Below are positions 45,273-59,600 of a DNA stretch of 64,000 nucleotides, piece after piece. Position 1 is the first letter of the stretch; each line of letters starts with the position of its first letter. The notes under the pieces were generated by a model that saw only the letters and a list, made by a program, of their open reading frames with translations, was not told the origin of the DNA and made no database searches. Origin of the DNA: Rhynochetos jubatus (lineage: Eukaryota; Chordata; Aves; Eurypygiformes; Rhynochetidae); NCBI GenBank assembly GCA_027574665.1, contig CM050656.1:7329501-7393500 (forward strand). Direction: 5' to 3'. Made by a program: the position numbers and the translations under genes.

Positions 45273-45316
45273 GGTTTTAGATTTAAATAATATAGGTTTT
45301 AGATTTAAATAATATA
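45273..45316 (+). repeat. Perfect tandem duplication of a 22-bp unit
   Basis: Two adjacent identical copies lie at 45273-45294 and 45295-45316 (unit begins GGTTTTAGATTTAAATAATA and ends TA). Exact identity suggests a recent local duplication, or selection on the length. Confidence 0.95.
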
Positions 45317-48300
45317 TGTGGTTAATGAATAATAAATTTAAATAGTAATGATTAAGGCAGATGACTTCTTGTTCAGTTAAATGGTCACAGCCAACTGAAA
45401 AATGTGTGTGGTGCATACATGCTGCTCTCATCCTCTAGGTTTGCATGCATTTATTCTCTGACAAGCTTGTTTAATGCTGTGGATGATTCACTTTGCCCTT
45501 AGTGCTTCACCGTTTCCTTCCTGGCACCTGGCTGCAGCAAGTGCTTGGTTTAGAGGAGGGCAGCTAATTAATTTACAGTGTTCTGCTCTTTTGTGCAGTG
45601 AAGCTCATGAAACCACAATTTTCCTTCCTAACTGCTGTGGAAGCTGCCGTGCTGTTCCCGGCTGGCTCGTGTGCAGTGTTGCCTGCTCTCTGGCAGTTTC
45701 CTAGGCCAGGCTCTTCCCATCCCTCCGAGCTGTTTGTCCCAAAGTCTGTCCCAGTGGGAGTTAGAACAGCTCAGCGGGGGTGTGCAGGGATGGGCAGTGC
45801 TGGCTTTGGAACAGGGTCCCTGCAGGGCTCTGGAACAAGAGGGGAAAATTCCCCATCTCCTATCTTGCCCCTCCCTCTCACCCCTGCCATTCAGCCCATT
45901 TCCTCAAAGAGGCTTTGTGGAGTCTGCAGACCACAGAGCTTTTTAGTTCTTCTCCACCCTGCTCCTCCGTTCCATCTGGTGTTTTCTCGTGCTGCCTCTT
46001 GTTGGCTCCGTTTGACTACTCTAAGAGTTTTGCGCTGGATGTGTTGACAAGTGGGTGCTGTGTAGTATGAACCATGCACCCTGGGCGGGGGGGCCTGCAG
46101 CCTTTAAAGTATATTAACTTCCGCTGTTGTGTGATGGCTGAGATGTGCTACCTTGGGTTAAGATCGTTGCACAGAGGGACCCCAGACTGTCACGGGATGT
46201 CATCCCATTGTGGAGGACTACCTATCTGATGGTAGGGAGGAGGTCCTGTGCTATCTTTCTTCTGCTGGCAGCCAGGAAGGAGACAGGGCTGACCTTACAC
46301 CTTTGCAATTCCAAGCTAGTTTGTTGTCCCACGGGCATTGTTGTGGGTGGCATAAATAGACAAATTTGGACACTGAGACAGTTGTTCTGAATTACTCATA
46401 CAAGTGTGAAGGAGATCAAGCACTCTGTGTGTTATTATTTATTTATTAATTTATTAATTACTTTACCTTTTGTTGACTGATCAAAACTCCCATTAAAGTG
46501 CAAGAGCCTTGTGCAATTAACTGGATTGGAAGCATTTGCTCCAGGATGTTTCTTTCCAGCACAGTGTTGATGGGATTTGCCACCTCCTGTGTTTACAGTA
46601 GCTTGTGAGGTAAGGAACCTCATTTAATTTTCTTTACCCTTCTCTGGAGCTCTTAGGAGGCAGCCAGTGGTGGAGCTTGTTCTTAGGCACAGCTTTCAGT
46701 CAGGCTGAAAACGTACGCTGCGTCATTACAGCCAAATAGGTTATCCCCAGGTCGTGTATCTCAAGCTGGTGAATTGAGGGCTTAAACTTTGGGAAATTCC
46801 CTACAGCTCTCAGTTATGCATCTCATCTAATGTGTTTTTATAGGACTATTTCCTTCTTTCGCCAAAGAAGAGCTAGTGGAAGTTTGCTCCTGTGACACGT
46901 TTGCTACAGGACTTGTTTGAGCAGTGTCTTGATTCTGCTGCCACTGTGTGGTCAAAGCCTGGCTGATACTTCAGGTATTCCTGTTTCTCACCCTGATTTG
47001 CGTGGAGTCACCACAGTCCTGCACCCTGCATGTGATTTGCCTCCATGCCACTGTAAAAGAGGAGTAACTGTACCGAAATTAAAGGACTCCTCTTCTGTGT
47101 TAGCGGCGCAGCCAGATGCACCTGCAGCAATAAGGGTTCATTGTGCTGAGTAGGTGCTAGGCTCAGAAAAAACAACAAACAGTCCCTAAGTCAGCTCATA
47201 ATTTGATACTATGACCATACATAACAGGTAAATAAAACTGACCCGGCAAGGATAAACCTTCTCGTAGATGTGTGCTTGAAGTCAGGGCCTTGATTGATAG
47301 CTGTTGTTGGCTGAGCTGTTTGAAATATAAGCAAAAAGGGAAGACTGTTACTAGGATTTCATTAACCTCAGTTGTGGTAATTTCCAACCCAATATGATGG
47401 CTTCTCCCTGTGTTTTTAAGGTTGAAAAGTTCTAGATCTCTTGCAGCCTTGCATACTGTTGAGGCTTGAGGCACACTACAGAAGCTGTACTATTCTGCAG
47501 TAAAGCACTGTAACAAATAATCAAATAAAGGTGTACTTAAGAAAAAAAGCTTATATTATCTTTGCTTTTTAGAAACTAATATGGTAATAATTTATGTTTT
47601 GCCAGTTCGATAATATCCAGGAGGCTTATTGGTCATTAACTCACTTGAGTGAATTAAAAATGTTTTATTGTAGTAATAAACAGTGATATGTCTTCAGGGA
47701 CTTTCAGAGCAAGTAAAATAGAAAACGTAAATTACTCTGGTTTGGTTCTGCATTCCTTGCTCATTCAGGATTTTCACTGGCTTCAAGGAATGCAGGAGCA
47801 AGCCCCAAATATTTGTAAGGAAATCAGGGTGAAAAACATTTGCTGTGAGCCCAAAGATTAAAAATAAAAGTAAAATGTCAGCACAAGAAATTGACAGAGA
47901 AAATTTCAGCTACTAAGGGAACAGCAGCTCAGAATGTCATGCAATACTTTTATTAACACAGTATGAAAGGCAATTTAAATAAATAGAGGCCTATTTCTGC
48001 AGTTTTCAAAAGTCCTTATTTAATTTAGGTAAAAACAAATATGCCACAGATGTTAAACTGACTCACAATCATCTGATGACCTCGCATCCAGTTTTGGCAT
48101 TATACTCAACAGCAATTCATGTCTTCTCTCTCCTGTCTCCGACTTTCTGTGTTGCTAAATCCACAGTGCTTTGGGGAAGGGGACTGTTTCTGTGGGTCTG
48201 TGCAATTCCTAGGCTAACACAGACCCAGGCTGTGGTGGGATTCGTGCTTACTGACAGTATCTGGTCCTCTTCCACCCCCTTCTTGTCACATCCTGTTTTG

Positions 48301-51300
48301 TGCTCTTGCTGACCCATTTGCTTTCCCTCTCCACTTGCTCTGAGGTAAAGCATGTGTCTTACTCTGTATATTTGCAGCATAATGGGGTTCCTAAAGAAAC
48401 TGGTAAGTTTGATTGTTACTGTTTTTCCTTGTTAAAAACATTATTTGTATTAACTTATTTTGCACCAGTGTGGACTGTAGACTCAAGCATGCAGTGAACC
48501 GCAGATCCTTGTTGGAAACTGTGTTGATTGTACTTGGTTATTGTTACACAGAAAAGGTGGCGTTTGCAGTAAAGCCTCTAGCCTGATCTGTAGGTATTGG
48601 TGTTAGGTGGAAGTTTTGCAGTCAGAATGAGCACTTTCAGGGACATCCTCTCCTATCAGACTTGCTATATGAACCAAGTTCCTGTGCATTTCCATAATTT
48701 ATGAGACTTAGTCCAAGTTAGCTATTTAGGCAGAGTAGTGATACTGGTACAGATGACAGACACAATATTTGCACATAATACGATTGCATAAACCACATTT
48801 CCTTTGGAAATTGGGCTAAAAATAGAAACCCTTTGCAGTGCCAAACTTGACTGTGGTAACCATAGAGGCTTTTTGCCCATTCATGAGTGTGCTGAGCTAC
48901 TCATGCTGCTTCTGTGCTAATGTGTTTACTTGGCACCTTGGTTATACTTCCATGGGATTTTGTAAAGTGCTTTTAATTTGTCATGGTGATGAGGAATGTT
49001 GAGTGAGTGAACAGAAAGGTGAATTTATCATGTGCATCACTTTCTAGCTTTTCTTTTTGTTTACACTTTTTTGTTTGTTTGTGGAAAACTTAGGTCATGT
49101 CCTGTGTAATATTTCTCTTTCATGGTTGTTTAGTGTAAGGAATAAAGTGTTATGTTACCCACTGAAGGCAAATCAGGCCTAAGGCATGCAAACAAGGGAG
49201 GTTGTGTATACACAATGATAAAATAAATATTGTGGTGACCTTGCACAAGTTTCTTGCATAGAATCTCTCTGCCTTTTCCCCTCTGATCCTAATCCAGGAA
49301 TGCAAGCCAAAGGGTGGAGAAGAGTGAGCCTCTACTTTGGGACATAGAAAACCACCCTCCTGAGTTCTGCTGCTGTGACTACAGCACAAGGGGGCTTAAG
49401 ATTTGCTTGTTGTAGTACTGTAAGACAGTGTGATGCGATACTCGCACCCTGCTGTCTTGTACTCTTTAACAAAGCCAATGGTTAATGTGGAACATTCCAG
49501 GAATTAAAAAAAAAGTTAGAGGAAAATGAAAATTTCAAGGCCAAAATCAGCTTTGGAGTAAACATACGTAACTCCTTGCGTTCCACATGTGTGTGGGTTT
49601 TGGTTTTTTCCCCTCTTATGGAGGGGCTGGAGTGGATTCAATTCTATTGCAGTAATGTCCAAAATGCCTCCTTAGTCCATGATGTTATTCATACTGGAAA
49701 CATTCACTAACCATCTCCTCCAAGAGTTTAGTGACCTATAAAAATGTTTCAGTGTTGCTCTAATTTACGGTAAATAGTACAAAGTAGGAAAAAAGATACA
49801 AGATTCCCTAACACAAATGAAATAGAATAATAGTAGCCTACACATTTCTAAGCTGCTAATATTTAATGATACAACTTCCTAACGGAGGCTGAGATGCCGC
49901 TGGACTAGCCATTTCCAGTTTCCAGCAGCCCGTTGTGGGGAGCTGAGTGGGTGTTCGGCCACTAGAGAGCAGCAAAGACTGTGTTTAAAGCCACCGCCGC
50001 TTCTCCCTAGTCTTCAATGAAGCAGCACTTTTGTGCCATCTGACCTTCAACTGTCAGATCCTGTCTCATTTTGAGATCCATTTTTTCCTGTTCTTTTGCG
50101 TAACGCTCAGCTCTACTTGCCCTCACCTTTCTCTGGTAGTGTTTTCCCTCGCTGTACACACCTGATGTGTACCTTCCGTGGCTGGGTTTTAACTGTAAAT
50201 AGTATGTTAGGAAATGAAACCATCCTCTAAGTATGTTGGGGGTGGGGGTGGTGTAATTTGTCCCTTTACTAGAAACGTTTTGCGTGTTGGCTGGTCCATT
50301 CCTGTAGGGAGCCAGTCTGTAATGGTAACTCAGGGGTTTTTATCCTTTCTGTTGACTATATTCTCCATAACGAGCAGAATGAAAGAGCTTGAAAAGAGCA
50401 AAGCTGTCTGTACTTCTAAAATGCATTACTGTGACTACAGTGGCTGCCAGCATCTTTGGCACTGACCATCAAACAAGAGGCAGCAGGTAGATACAACAGA
50501 CAGGTGATGGGAAACATGTCTGGCATGGTGTGAGCACTGAATGGGGAGATGGTGTTGGTTCCTGACCCTGGTCTTGCAGCCGCCACTTCACAAGGGACAA
50601 ACTCAGGGGCTCCTTTATCTTATTCCTCAGTGTGATGAGAGTGGAGGTGAAAAGTGTTGGCAGTTTATGGATTGTATGGAAGAACTGGATACTGCTTAAA
50701 TGGGCTTTGACGTGGCAATAGAGATTAGAGTGGGTGAATTGATCAAATCCTGGGCAGTATTTAACTGATTAAAATTAGTACTGTTATGACTATACAGAAG
50801 TTCTCAAGGTTTCTGGATGACAAATCATGGTGATTATTCCCACAGACCAGTGCATTGCTGCACCATCACCCTTGTACCCAGCATTATCAAAGCACTTCTT
50901 TGATGTGTCACAGCCATGATAATCTGCTGAAGGTGATGTCACCACAATATAGGTTCATAGTTCTGACACTGAGGATTAGTTTGCAACTTCTCTTGATTCA
51001 CTGGGAGTAGGAGTCTTGGTGTTTCTGGAAATCCCTGGGACTCTTTGCACTTTCAGGTAACTAAAGACCCTTGAAAAACTACCCCATAGTATCCTATATC
51101 CTGAGATATTTGTAATTCAATTTTGGAGAAAACAGACTCCAAAGTCTGCAGAAGGTAACAGTGGCAGCATTATTATTGGTGGCATTTATTCTATCTGAGC
51201 AGCTGCAGATTACATTATTTAATATCTATTTTATCTGTGGTTCAGAACTGATTTTGGTGTTACAACAAAGGCAGACTTGTCTTAGGAGAATCAAAATTAT

Positions 51301-53600
51301 ACTTAATTGAATTCCGCTCTGGGAGTTTCAGTCAATCACACAACTGCGTGGATTGGAAAAGACACAACTGCAACTATGATTAACTTCTCCAGTCACTCTG
51401 AGTACTGTATATCACATTTCATAAGGAGATGTAGTGTCTTCAGAATAATTGTATTGTACTAAAGGGTATCTTCTGAATGGCAAAAATAACTTCATTTTCT
51501 TTGAGGCGACCTATGGGGAGGAGGTATTCTTAAAGTGAAGTTTGTGAATATTTCTGAAGTAGATCTCTTCACCTGAAGCAGCCTTGGCCTGCTTCAGGTT
51601 CTGTGTGTTAACTCCTAACAATAACGTAAACAAATGGAGAGTTCCCTGCCTTTGATGCCAACCTGCAGGTGAACGATATTTACACCATCAAGAGGTGGGC
51701 AGGTGGTAAATTAGCAGTAGATAGAGAGTGTCAGTGAGTCATTAAAAGTGAATGTTCATGGTGCTGGAATATTTCAGCCATGTATTATTGTAAGGATATA
51801 TCAATGCTGTGAGTTTTCCTGCTTCTAGGTAGGTAAACAAAGTCCTTTTTGCTATTATATTGCTGGTTTATTTTTCTGAGTTGAAGTTTACTCTTCCATT
51901 ATTCCTGACTTTTACAAATGAGCAACAGCAGATTCAGAGCACTTTTACTTCAGAATATGAGCCTTTATGAGAGCTTTGAGTACTTTAATTCATATGCATT
52001 AAGTTTTGTAACTTACCAATGTAACTTTCTTGAGTGTTGTAAGATTACATTTTAAGAACTGTGAACAGGATTAGTTGAAAATGACTGCACGGGTGATTTC
52101 TAACTTTGAAGGACAAGACAATAGTTTTTTACAACCCTGTAGCTAGTTAGCCAATGCTAATACTCACTTTGCTTTTATCTCTAAATTGCATCAACTGTCT
52201 CCAGTGACATTTAACTTACATATGTGAAGGGATTGGCATTTTTAAATCGTTGGAGTGTTATTGGATGAAAAAGCTGATTTTGTCACGGGACATCTGTTTT
52301 ATTGTTAATTAGATGAAATAGGAAAGACATCAGAAGAGTACACACAAACTATTTCATAGTTCCTGCTTAAAGTCTTACTCTGATCCCTTGAAATTAATGA
52401 TGCTTTACAGATTTTTTTACATTTTGATGTGAATTTCATTTAGGAAGTTTCAGGAACAAATGACAGAGAGTTGTTATCCATCTGTGCTTCTGTCTTTACA
52501 ATTCAATTATTCCCTGCCATTGTACAGTCTCCCCTTTCAAAACTATCAGGAAAAAGAAAAGAAGCAAGGAGTTCATTTATCATTTAAAAAAAAACAACCC
52601 CGCCACATCAAATTATATCATCATCATCACAGCTCATGTTTTGTGCTTATCAAAGTCAGAAGGGCTATTTACATTGTCCCATCATAATGAGTTGATCTTT
52701 TTGACAGTTGTGAACTTCTGGATGTTAAGATCTTGTATTTTGATGGTTACCTGTCTCTTTTTTCCCATCCTGCTGCTTTTTTTTTTGGTCAAGTTATGGT
52801 ATAAGTACTCAAGTAGACCAGCTTTTCTCTGTTTTAAATCATTCTTAATGATCTGTCCCGTTGAGCTGCAGAAAAGGAGGAAGGTATAAAATATACTCCC
52901 CAAGAGAGACAGAAATTGTAATTTGTGATAACTGGTGATAATATATCATATTATTTCAGGATGAAGGCAAATGAGGTCTCTCATGGGAATAAGGGAGAAT
53001 AAGGCATTAAGAGCAGTAATTGGGACTATTGTAATGGTATGGAAGGCTAGCTGGAGATGGGGGGAGGCACCAGCTAAAGCTGAGGTGGTTACATCTCTCT
53101 CACAATAATGCATCTGTAACTTGGGAATTGAGCACTGGATAGATTCAGAAGAACAGTGAGGTGTGTGGGGAGCTAAGCTCTGTCTGTTCCCTTTGAAGGG
53201 CCTTGGTGTGACCTTGTACAGAATTCAGTGATGGAGCAAAGGATGCATGCTGAGTTTGGGAGGCCTGTGCTGCCTTACAGCTGGGAAAAGAGGAAAAGCT
53301 CTTCTGCAGTTGCTGTCTTGAGAAATGTAAAGACTATACAGAAACTGCAGTGCAAGTCATGGGCTGCACAGTTGGCATTAAACTCTATTCATGCTCACTA
53401 AGTGCTGGTGTGGTGAGGAGATGGAGAACAAACTGGGAAAGTAGAATTTGACTGCAGGTGAGGAGGGGAGAGGAATGGATTTCAAGTCCCTAAAGTGATG
53501 TCAGCAGGAAACTGTAGTGACGTCAAAAATGCAGTCCTCAGCTGTGTGCACACAGCTCCTTTTCCATCCTTGGAAATAAAGTCCTAATCTCCTGAAGCCG
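45317..53600. other. CpG-depleted gene desert, part 3
   Basis: No gene was recognised. A GC-richer stretch at 45.48-46.10 kb carries overlapping open frames on plus-strand frames without similarity. (ATTT/ATTA)-type low-complexity DNA occurs at 46432-46461. At 49.87-50.16 kb a somewhat CpG-richer patch is present. Nothing else stands out. Confidence 0.5.
46432..46461 (+). repeat. ATTT/ATTA low-complexity tract
   Basis: There are alternating TTATTTATT and TTAATTTATTAATTA units with no G or C over about 30 bases. Confidence 0.8.
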
Positions 53601-56600
53601 TTTACAGAGGCCCTTTTCCACACACCCTACAGGGAGTGTGTAGGGTTCTTAGTGGAAGCTGCCCTTCTTGAGCTGCCACATGAGAGAAGCGAACCATCTA
53701 GTCAGGTCAGTATTTTGTGATAAGTGCCAGTAGCGGTTACTCTGGGGCGATGCAAGAAAAATTCTGAAGAAGGATGTTTGAGTTAAACATGTCTCCTGGC
53801 TTTGAATGTATAAACCCCTTTCAATAATGGAACAAAGTCCCTAACCCCTCCCCAAGACTTTCATAGATGTGGTCAGATAAGAGCTGTTTTCTATGCTGAC
53901 CTCATGAGAAACATTGCAGAGTCTGCAGAGCCATTATGTATGCCACTTAGTGAGGGTCCTGGCCCTCCGTTTCAAGTACAGAAGTGCATGTTATTACCCT
54001 ATTCCTAGCCCAAAAAGGTTCTTAGTTCTTCTAACATGTAATATCCATTAACTAAAATATAGATCCATTATTCTCAATGCTGTACCCCACTCTTCCATCT
54101 CTTTTTGGTCTGGGACTCGTGCTAGGGATAAACTTGGCAAAATACTTTCATTAGTGTGACTAAGAGAAGCTTACAACATGTTTCATTTAAAAAGGAGCAA
54201 GATTGATACCCTTTATTAGTGAGCTGGAGCAATCCCTGCCTTTTCTTCTAAAACAGCTCCATATCTGTTTGGCTCTGTAGTGCACAATCTTGATGAATTG
54301 TGAGTTAACTTAATGGAGAGGAAAATGTGTGTAGTGCTGTGTGAGGGCAAAAGGGAAAACTACAGAATAAGAATCGATGGAAGAGAGAAGAGACTTGATG
54401 GAAAATGAAATGGCCTCTTCCCAAAAAAGTTGATGAAGAGAAAATAAACAGATTGGCAAACAGGCTCAGAGAGGGAATGCAAGAAACTACAAGGCAGTCA
54501 CCAAAGGGAGAAATACATTACAGGCACAATGTACAGATTTTGGGTTTTGAAGAGTGCGGAAATATTTGGATCAAGGGACTTGGTTCTGGGCCATCTTTGC
54601 TCAAATACAGAAGAAAAGCTCAAAACAGGAAAAAAGGTGAAAAAATTCCTCTCCTCCCCTAAAGCACAGGATCTAAAACAAACACTAGAAATTTAACTTC
54701 GTTGGCAAAATATTTCAGAATATTTTTGGATGTTGGTGTCTTTTCCTGTGGCTCCTGACTCAAAAGCAGTTGCTCGTGAATGGCAGGTTTTTATACTCTA
54801 TAGATTTCTGCTACCTGGCTATATTCAGCGTTACGTTCTGTTACTTGGCTGGCTAAACCAGTGTTATTGCTTCTGCCAGGGCTGTAGTGACAGTCCAGAC
54901 TGTCCTGATGGCTTATTAACTAACCTCTGGTTTCACAGTCTACTGCTGCTAATATACAAGCCAGAAAAGACCTTGCTTGGCTTTCAGAGTTAGGCAATTA
55001 TCAGGAGTGGCTGTTGGGGGTGAGAGGGGAAACACTTGAAAATTGAACTGACTTGATGAGGAAATCACTGAGAGACGGAGCGAAAAAGCAAGACCCTAAA
55101 TACCAAAGTGCTTTCGCTGTGTTCCAGGGGAGTTTTGTTTGTATGATAATGTATAGAATATACAGATCTATCCCAAACGTTTTGATGCAATCAATCAACC
55201 TCACTTTACTACTTTTATTTTTTAATTTAAAGGTGGCTACTGGAAACTAAACCCAGGATCAACAGCTATGTTATACTTAAGTGTACATGTAATAAGCATT
55301 AACAGCTATTTCCATGTAATACATGTAAGTTACACACCTCAAGGGCATATATTTATTTATATAAGAATAAGTATCTGTCATTAAATTGTTCTGGGGCAGA
55401 TGTTGGTGTAAACCCATGGCAGCTGTGTTTCTGTGTCAGAATGTTAAGCATTTAAGCCCATGATAAGGCTCAGTGTTTATACCCAGTGGTGGTTGGTATG
55501 CCTAACTTTTGAAAGGTTAGAAGCCATACCACAATTTTTGAGGCTGAACTTAAGGAATAGAAGCGGTTTATGTGGGATTTTCCTTTTTTGAAAACTAACT
55601 TTTGGGTATTTTCATGGACTCTTAAGGCATCCTTTCTATTTTTCTGCCATGTTTTTAACCCTGTTTTGCAACCTCGGGAACTAGAAATTGAATGGGGTGA
55701 GATTCCCATGCAAATATTGTATTTGAGTACTTGGGAACTTAGGAAAAATACCAAATACCACAAAGCCATGGTAAAATCAGTCTTTTGGCAACAGAACTAT
55801 TGCTCGTCATGTGGTCTTTGAGCTCAGGTAGGAGCTACTCCTAACTACAGAGGGTAGGGAACAGTGGCACGTCATCTTGGATGTCTATAACTGTAACATC
55901 TATGGTATAAGAAGATATCCCACTGTCCTTCTGTAGGCTGTTTTTTTCAAGTTACAGTTGCTGAAACTGGGAGAATGGCAGGGCTGGAGAAGGGACCAAA
56001 GGGTCAAAAAGCATTTAAACAGCTGAACCTGAAGGGTCAAATGATGCTCAGGAGGGTTGGGAGGGGAGCAGCGTGGAGAGGTCGCCCAGTGTCTGTGCTG
56101 GCTGATGAGAGGAACGCTGGAATAGGGTTTTCAGAGCAGATGCAGGTGCTTGGCACCTCTGGAGATCGCCCAGTCCAAGGACCTGCACAGAACAGGGTCA
56201 GCCGCAGCGGGTTGCTCAGGACCTTCAGCAACAAGCGAAAGCAAGCTCTGAGCCCTCTGTGCTAAGGAGGAGATCACCCTCCCATTGCAAAGTGGCCTGT
56301 GGGTCTCAGTTATAATACCGCTAACATGGGTTTCTAATTAGTAGAAAATTAATCCCTGTGTTTGGAAGCCCCTTCATCAGAAAACTGTCAACTGTCTTTT
56401 AGTAACTCTGGATGCATTGCATATATACCTGTATATAATTCATCAACGTTTAACAAGTTAAGAATCATGGGTAGAAAGAAGCACAACTCAACAACTAATG
56501 GAAGGTGCAGAAGTTTACCAAAAAAAAAGTGAAAAAGGAAAAAAAACTCCTTTCAACCTCCCAGAAGCAGTTGAAGAGGGACTAAATCTTTAATGATAGA

Positions 56601-59600
56601 GTCTTAGATAAAAGACTAAAATATTTATATCACCTTTTTAACCTGAATTTTATGGCAATGAAGTTTAACATATATCTTCTATTACCTTTGTCAAGTTTAT
56701 GACTAGCTCTCATTTATGGATCCCTTAAATATGTATAAGACAGTTTTACTTATCTTGTTTACATGGGTTTTCTCTTTGGGCATTTGTCTCCATCACTGCA
56801 TAGCATGTTTATGGTAATTTACTATAATACATGTATATCAGAGGCAGTTTAAATGACACTTAGCCTTGAATATATTTAAGATTTTTTTTCCTTGTAGCCA
56901 CTAGGAAGTCAAAAGATATATGAAAAGCTATTAATTTTCAAATGATAGTAACATAAACAATATTAAAACTTGTATTTGCTCTTGGAACAGTGTGAGGGAG
57001 AAATATATAACAAATGGGACATCACACAGTTGGTTATTAAAGAAGTAAATTAGTAAATTCAACATTCAATCTTTTCTTTTCACATGTCAAAGATAATCTG
57101 GACAGTAATTCGATGATTAGAGAGAACAAAACGTGTCTGATTATTCGGGTTGGCTTTAATCACTGACTTTAAGACTCCCCAGTGAATATTTGCTTTAGGT
57201 TAGTTTCATTTCCAGCCCCATGGGAAGGGATTCCCCATGTGTTATCCAGAGCGTGTACTGCAGGTCCTTGCACTATTGCCAGTGTCCGAAGGATGTGAAT
57301 AAATTGCCTCTGCGAGAAGGACTGATGCTGTGCTAGTAGCATGTGCTATGTCTGTGTAGCAAGGAAGAGTTTTGTTGCAAAGGTATTTCTGTGAGCGGAC
57401 ACAGAAGAAAAAGATGTTAAGCTGGGAGGTTGTGGCTTAGAGTCCCAGAGCTGATTTTCCTGTTGGTGGCTGCGCTGGAGTAGGACAAAGATATTGCATG
57501 GTCCTGGGGTGTGTTTTAGCTAGCAGTCTGTATTACCTTTGGCCTCGTGGAAAGGTATGATTTGGCCTGAAGGCCATTGTTTTGGAGGGAATGAGCTGTA
57601 CTTCTGCTGGTTTTGCTGTCTAGGGTCCGGCTCATTCCTGTCTGTAAGTATATGAGTAGTGCTTATGTATCTTTATGAAATATAAAACAGTGTCTGAGTG
57701 TAATGGGAACTGGATTCCCTGATGGTTTTGAAAATGCCACTGCATGCTTGTCTACTCTTCGGTGCTGGAAAACGTTTAAAAATCTGCTCCCTAATCTTAT
57801 TCATTTAAAAAATACTGCTATTATGAAGAGACTATTAAAAGTTGACAACTTGTTCAGAAATCTAGCTCTGTGGCCTTTGATGGAGTGATCGAGAGAGACT
57901 TGCAGACATTGCGGAATACCAGAAAGCCCAGCTGTTAATGGTAATGGAGGTAGGAATCCTTCAGTACTTCAGAAATTTCACAAAAGTGTGTACTTCTTCC
58001 CTACCACCCCAGACCAGGCACGTGTGCATACTGTGATGCTGACAAGAGAGAAGCTTACTATTAGAAATTGTTTTCTTTGAATACATTTTAGAGAAAAGTG
58101 TGATGTCTTTGAACTAATAGAATTCATTTTTGTTGTTTGTAAGTAAAGGTGGATACAGCATCCTTGCTGCACGTATATGAATGTGTGAATGTGGATTGTT
58201 GAATTCGCTATATTGCAAATGCAGAAAGAGCCATCACGGAAACAACCTTTCAGAGGAGGAAGCAAGGAATGAAATTCCTTTTATGAGTAAACCCAAATTG
58301 AATGATTGTGCGTATGAATTTGTATTTGCTTTCTCTTTGTTCTTTGTTCTTCCTTTAGTGGTGCATTTGCATGCAGACTGCTAGTAATCAGAATGCAGAG
58401 CTCCCATACAGCGGAGCTGTGTGCTGGCATTGATCTAGTGGTCTGTGCCAGCTCAGTGGTGCAAGATTTACTTTAATTTCCTCTTCCCTTTGTTCTTTGC
58501 CTCTGTGCTTTAAATAAAGACTTTTATTACTTCTGGAAATTTTGAGAAGTCCTAGCTATTTTGTATCCAAATAACCATGACCCATTTCTCTGTGATAGAT
58601 AATTGCAGAGCTCCCAATCTGGTGGGTCCCACACTTTCATATGTCAGAAATTTTGGGAGATATTAACTTTGGGGAGGTGTGATTTTTTTTTTTTTTTTTT
58701 TTGGTTAGGCTAGATGGAGAGTAAGCATTTTGAAGCTCTCAGGGTGTGCAGTTGGAAATTATGTGCTTCTGGGAAGAAACATCTGATGTAATTTTGACAG
58801 AAGGTCCCAAACCTGAACAGGGCAGGATCAGGAAAAAATATTTGTCTTCTTTACACAGAAAGAAATAGAGTAGAAGTTGCCTTTTCCTTGCTAGTTTTCC
58901 TCGGCAGGAACAGCACAGATGCCTTTGTAAAGAAGGGAGACTTCTTAAGTGCTGCTATAGTTGGAGTGTTCTTGGTGTCTGCTTTTCTCTGCGCTGAAAT
59001 TGTGTAACTGTGCAGAGGTGCAATGTGTGTTTGCATGGGTTGATCCAGAGTCAGGGGTTTCAGCCTCTTTGCCTGCTCTCAGCATGGGTTTCTCCAGTGA
59101 ATTTATTAGGATTATGTCTTCTTAAAGAATTAGTAGAACTCATTAGTTTCTGCTCTTTAACTTCTTTACATACACACATTTTCTGCAAGAGCAGTATATG
59201 TTAGTTGCTTTCATTGGTTTGTTTTCCAACTGGACTTCATACAGACTATTTTCAGGGCTGCTTTAATGAAGTGTCATACAGGAAACAATGTGGAGAACAT
59301 GTTCCTGGGCTGTGGGTTATTTTTTTTTTCCACTCCCCTTTCCCCCACATTATTTGTAAACTTTGGCTATCTTTGCGCTTCTGTCCTTGTAGCACCATTT
59401 TTCTTTATATTGAGATGCTGACAAGCTATTTCAGTATCCTTGTCGAGAGAAACATTCTCGTTGCTCCACAGTGAACAAGGTTGTGCAGAAATCATCCTTC
59501 CAGCTTTCTGGAAGGTGTCTTCTACTTTTAGAAGAGGCTCCAGGTGCTGGTAACCTTACCAGGGACTTGGAGATTTTTGACCGCCTGCTTTACAGCTGGA

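Noticed and set aside
54405-54662. 85-codon Lys/Arg-rich open frame
   Set aside because: No recognisable domain, AT-rich surroundings, and no start context or splice sites supporting a gene.
55975-56265. 96-codon open frame in a GC-richer patch
   Set aside because: No similarity to known proteins and no exon structure; kept only as a remark in the block description.
58683-58702. T20 run as the tail of a reverse-oriented retrocopy
   Set aside because: No recognisable gene body or target duplication lies beside it; treated as a simple homopolymer.
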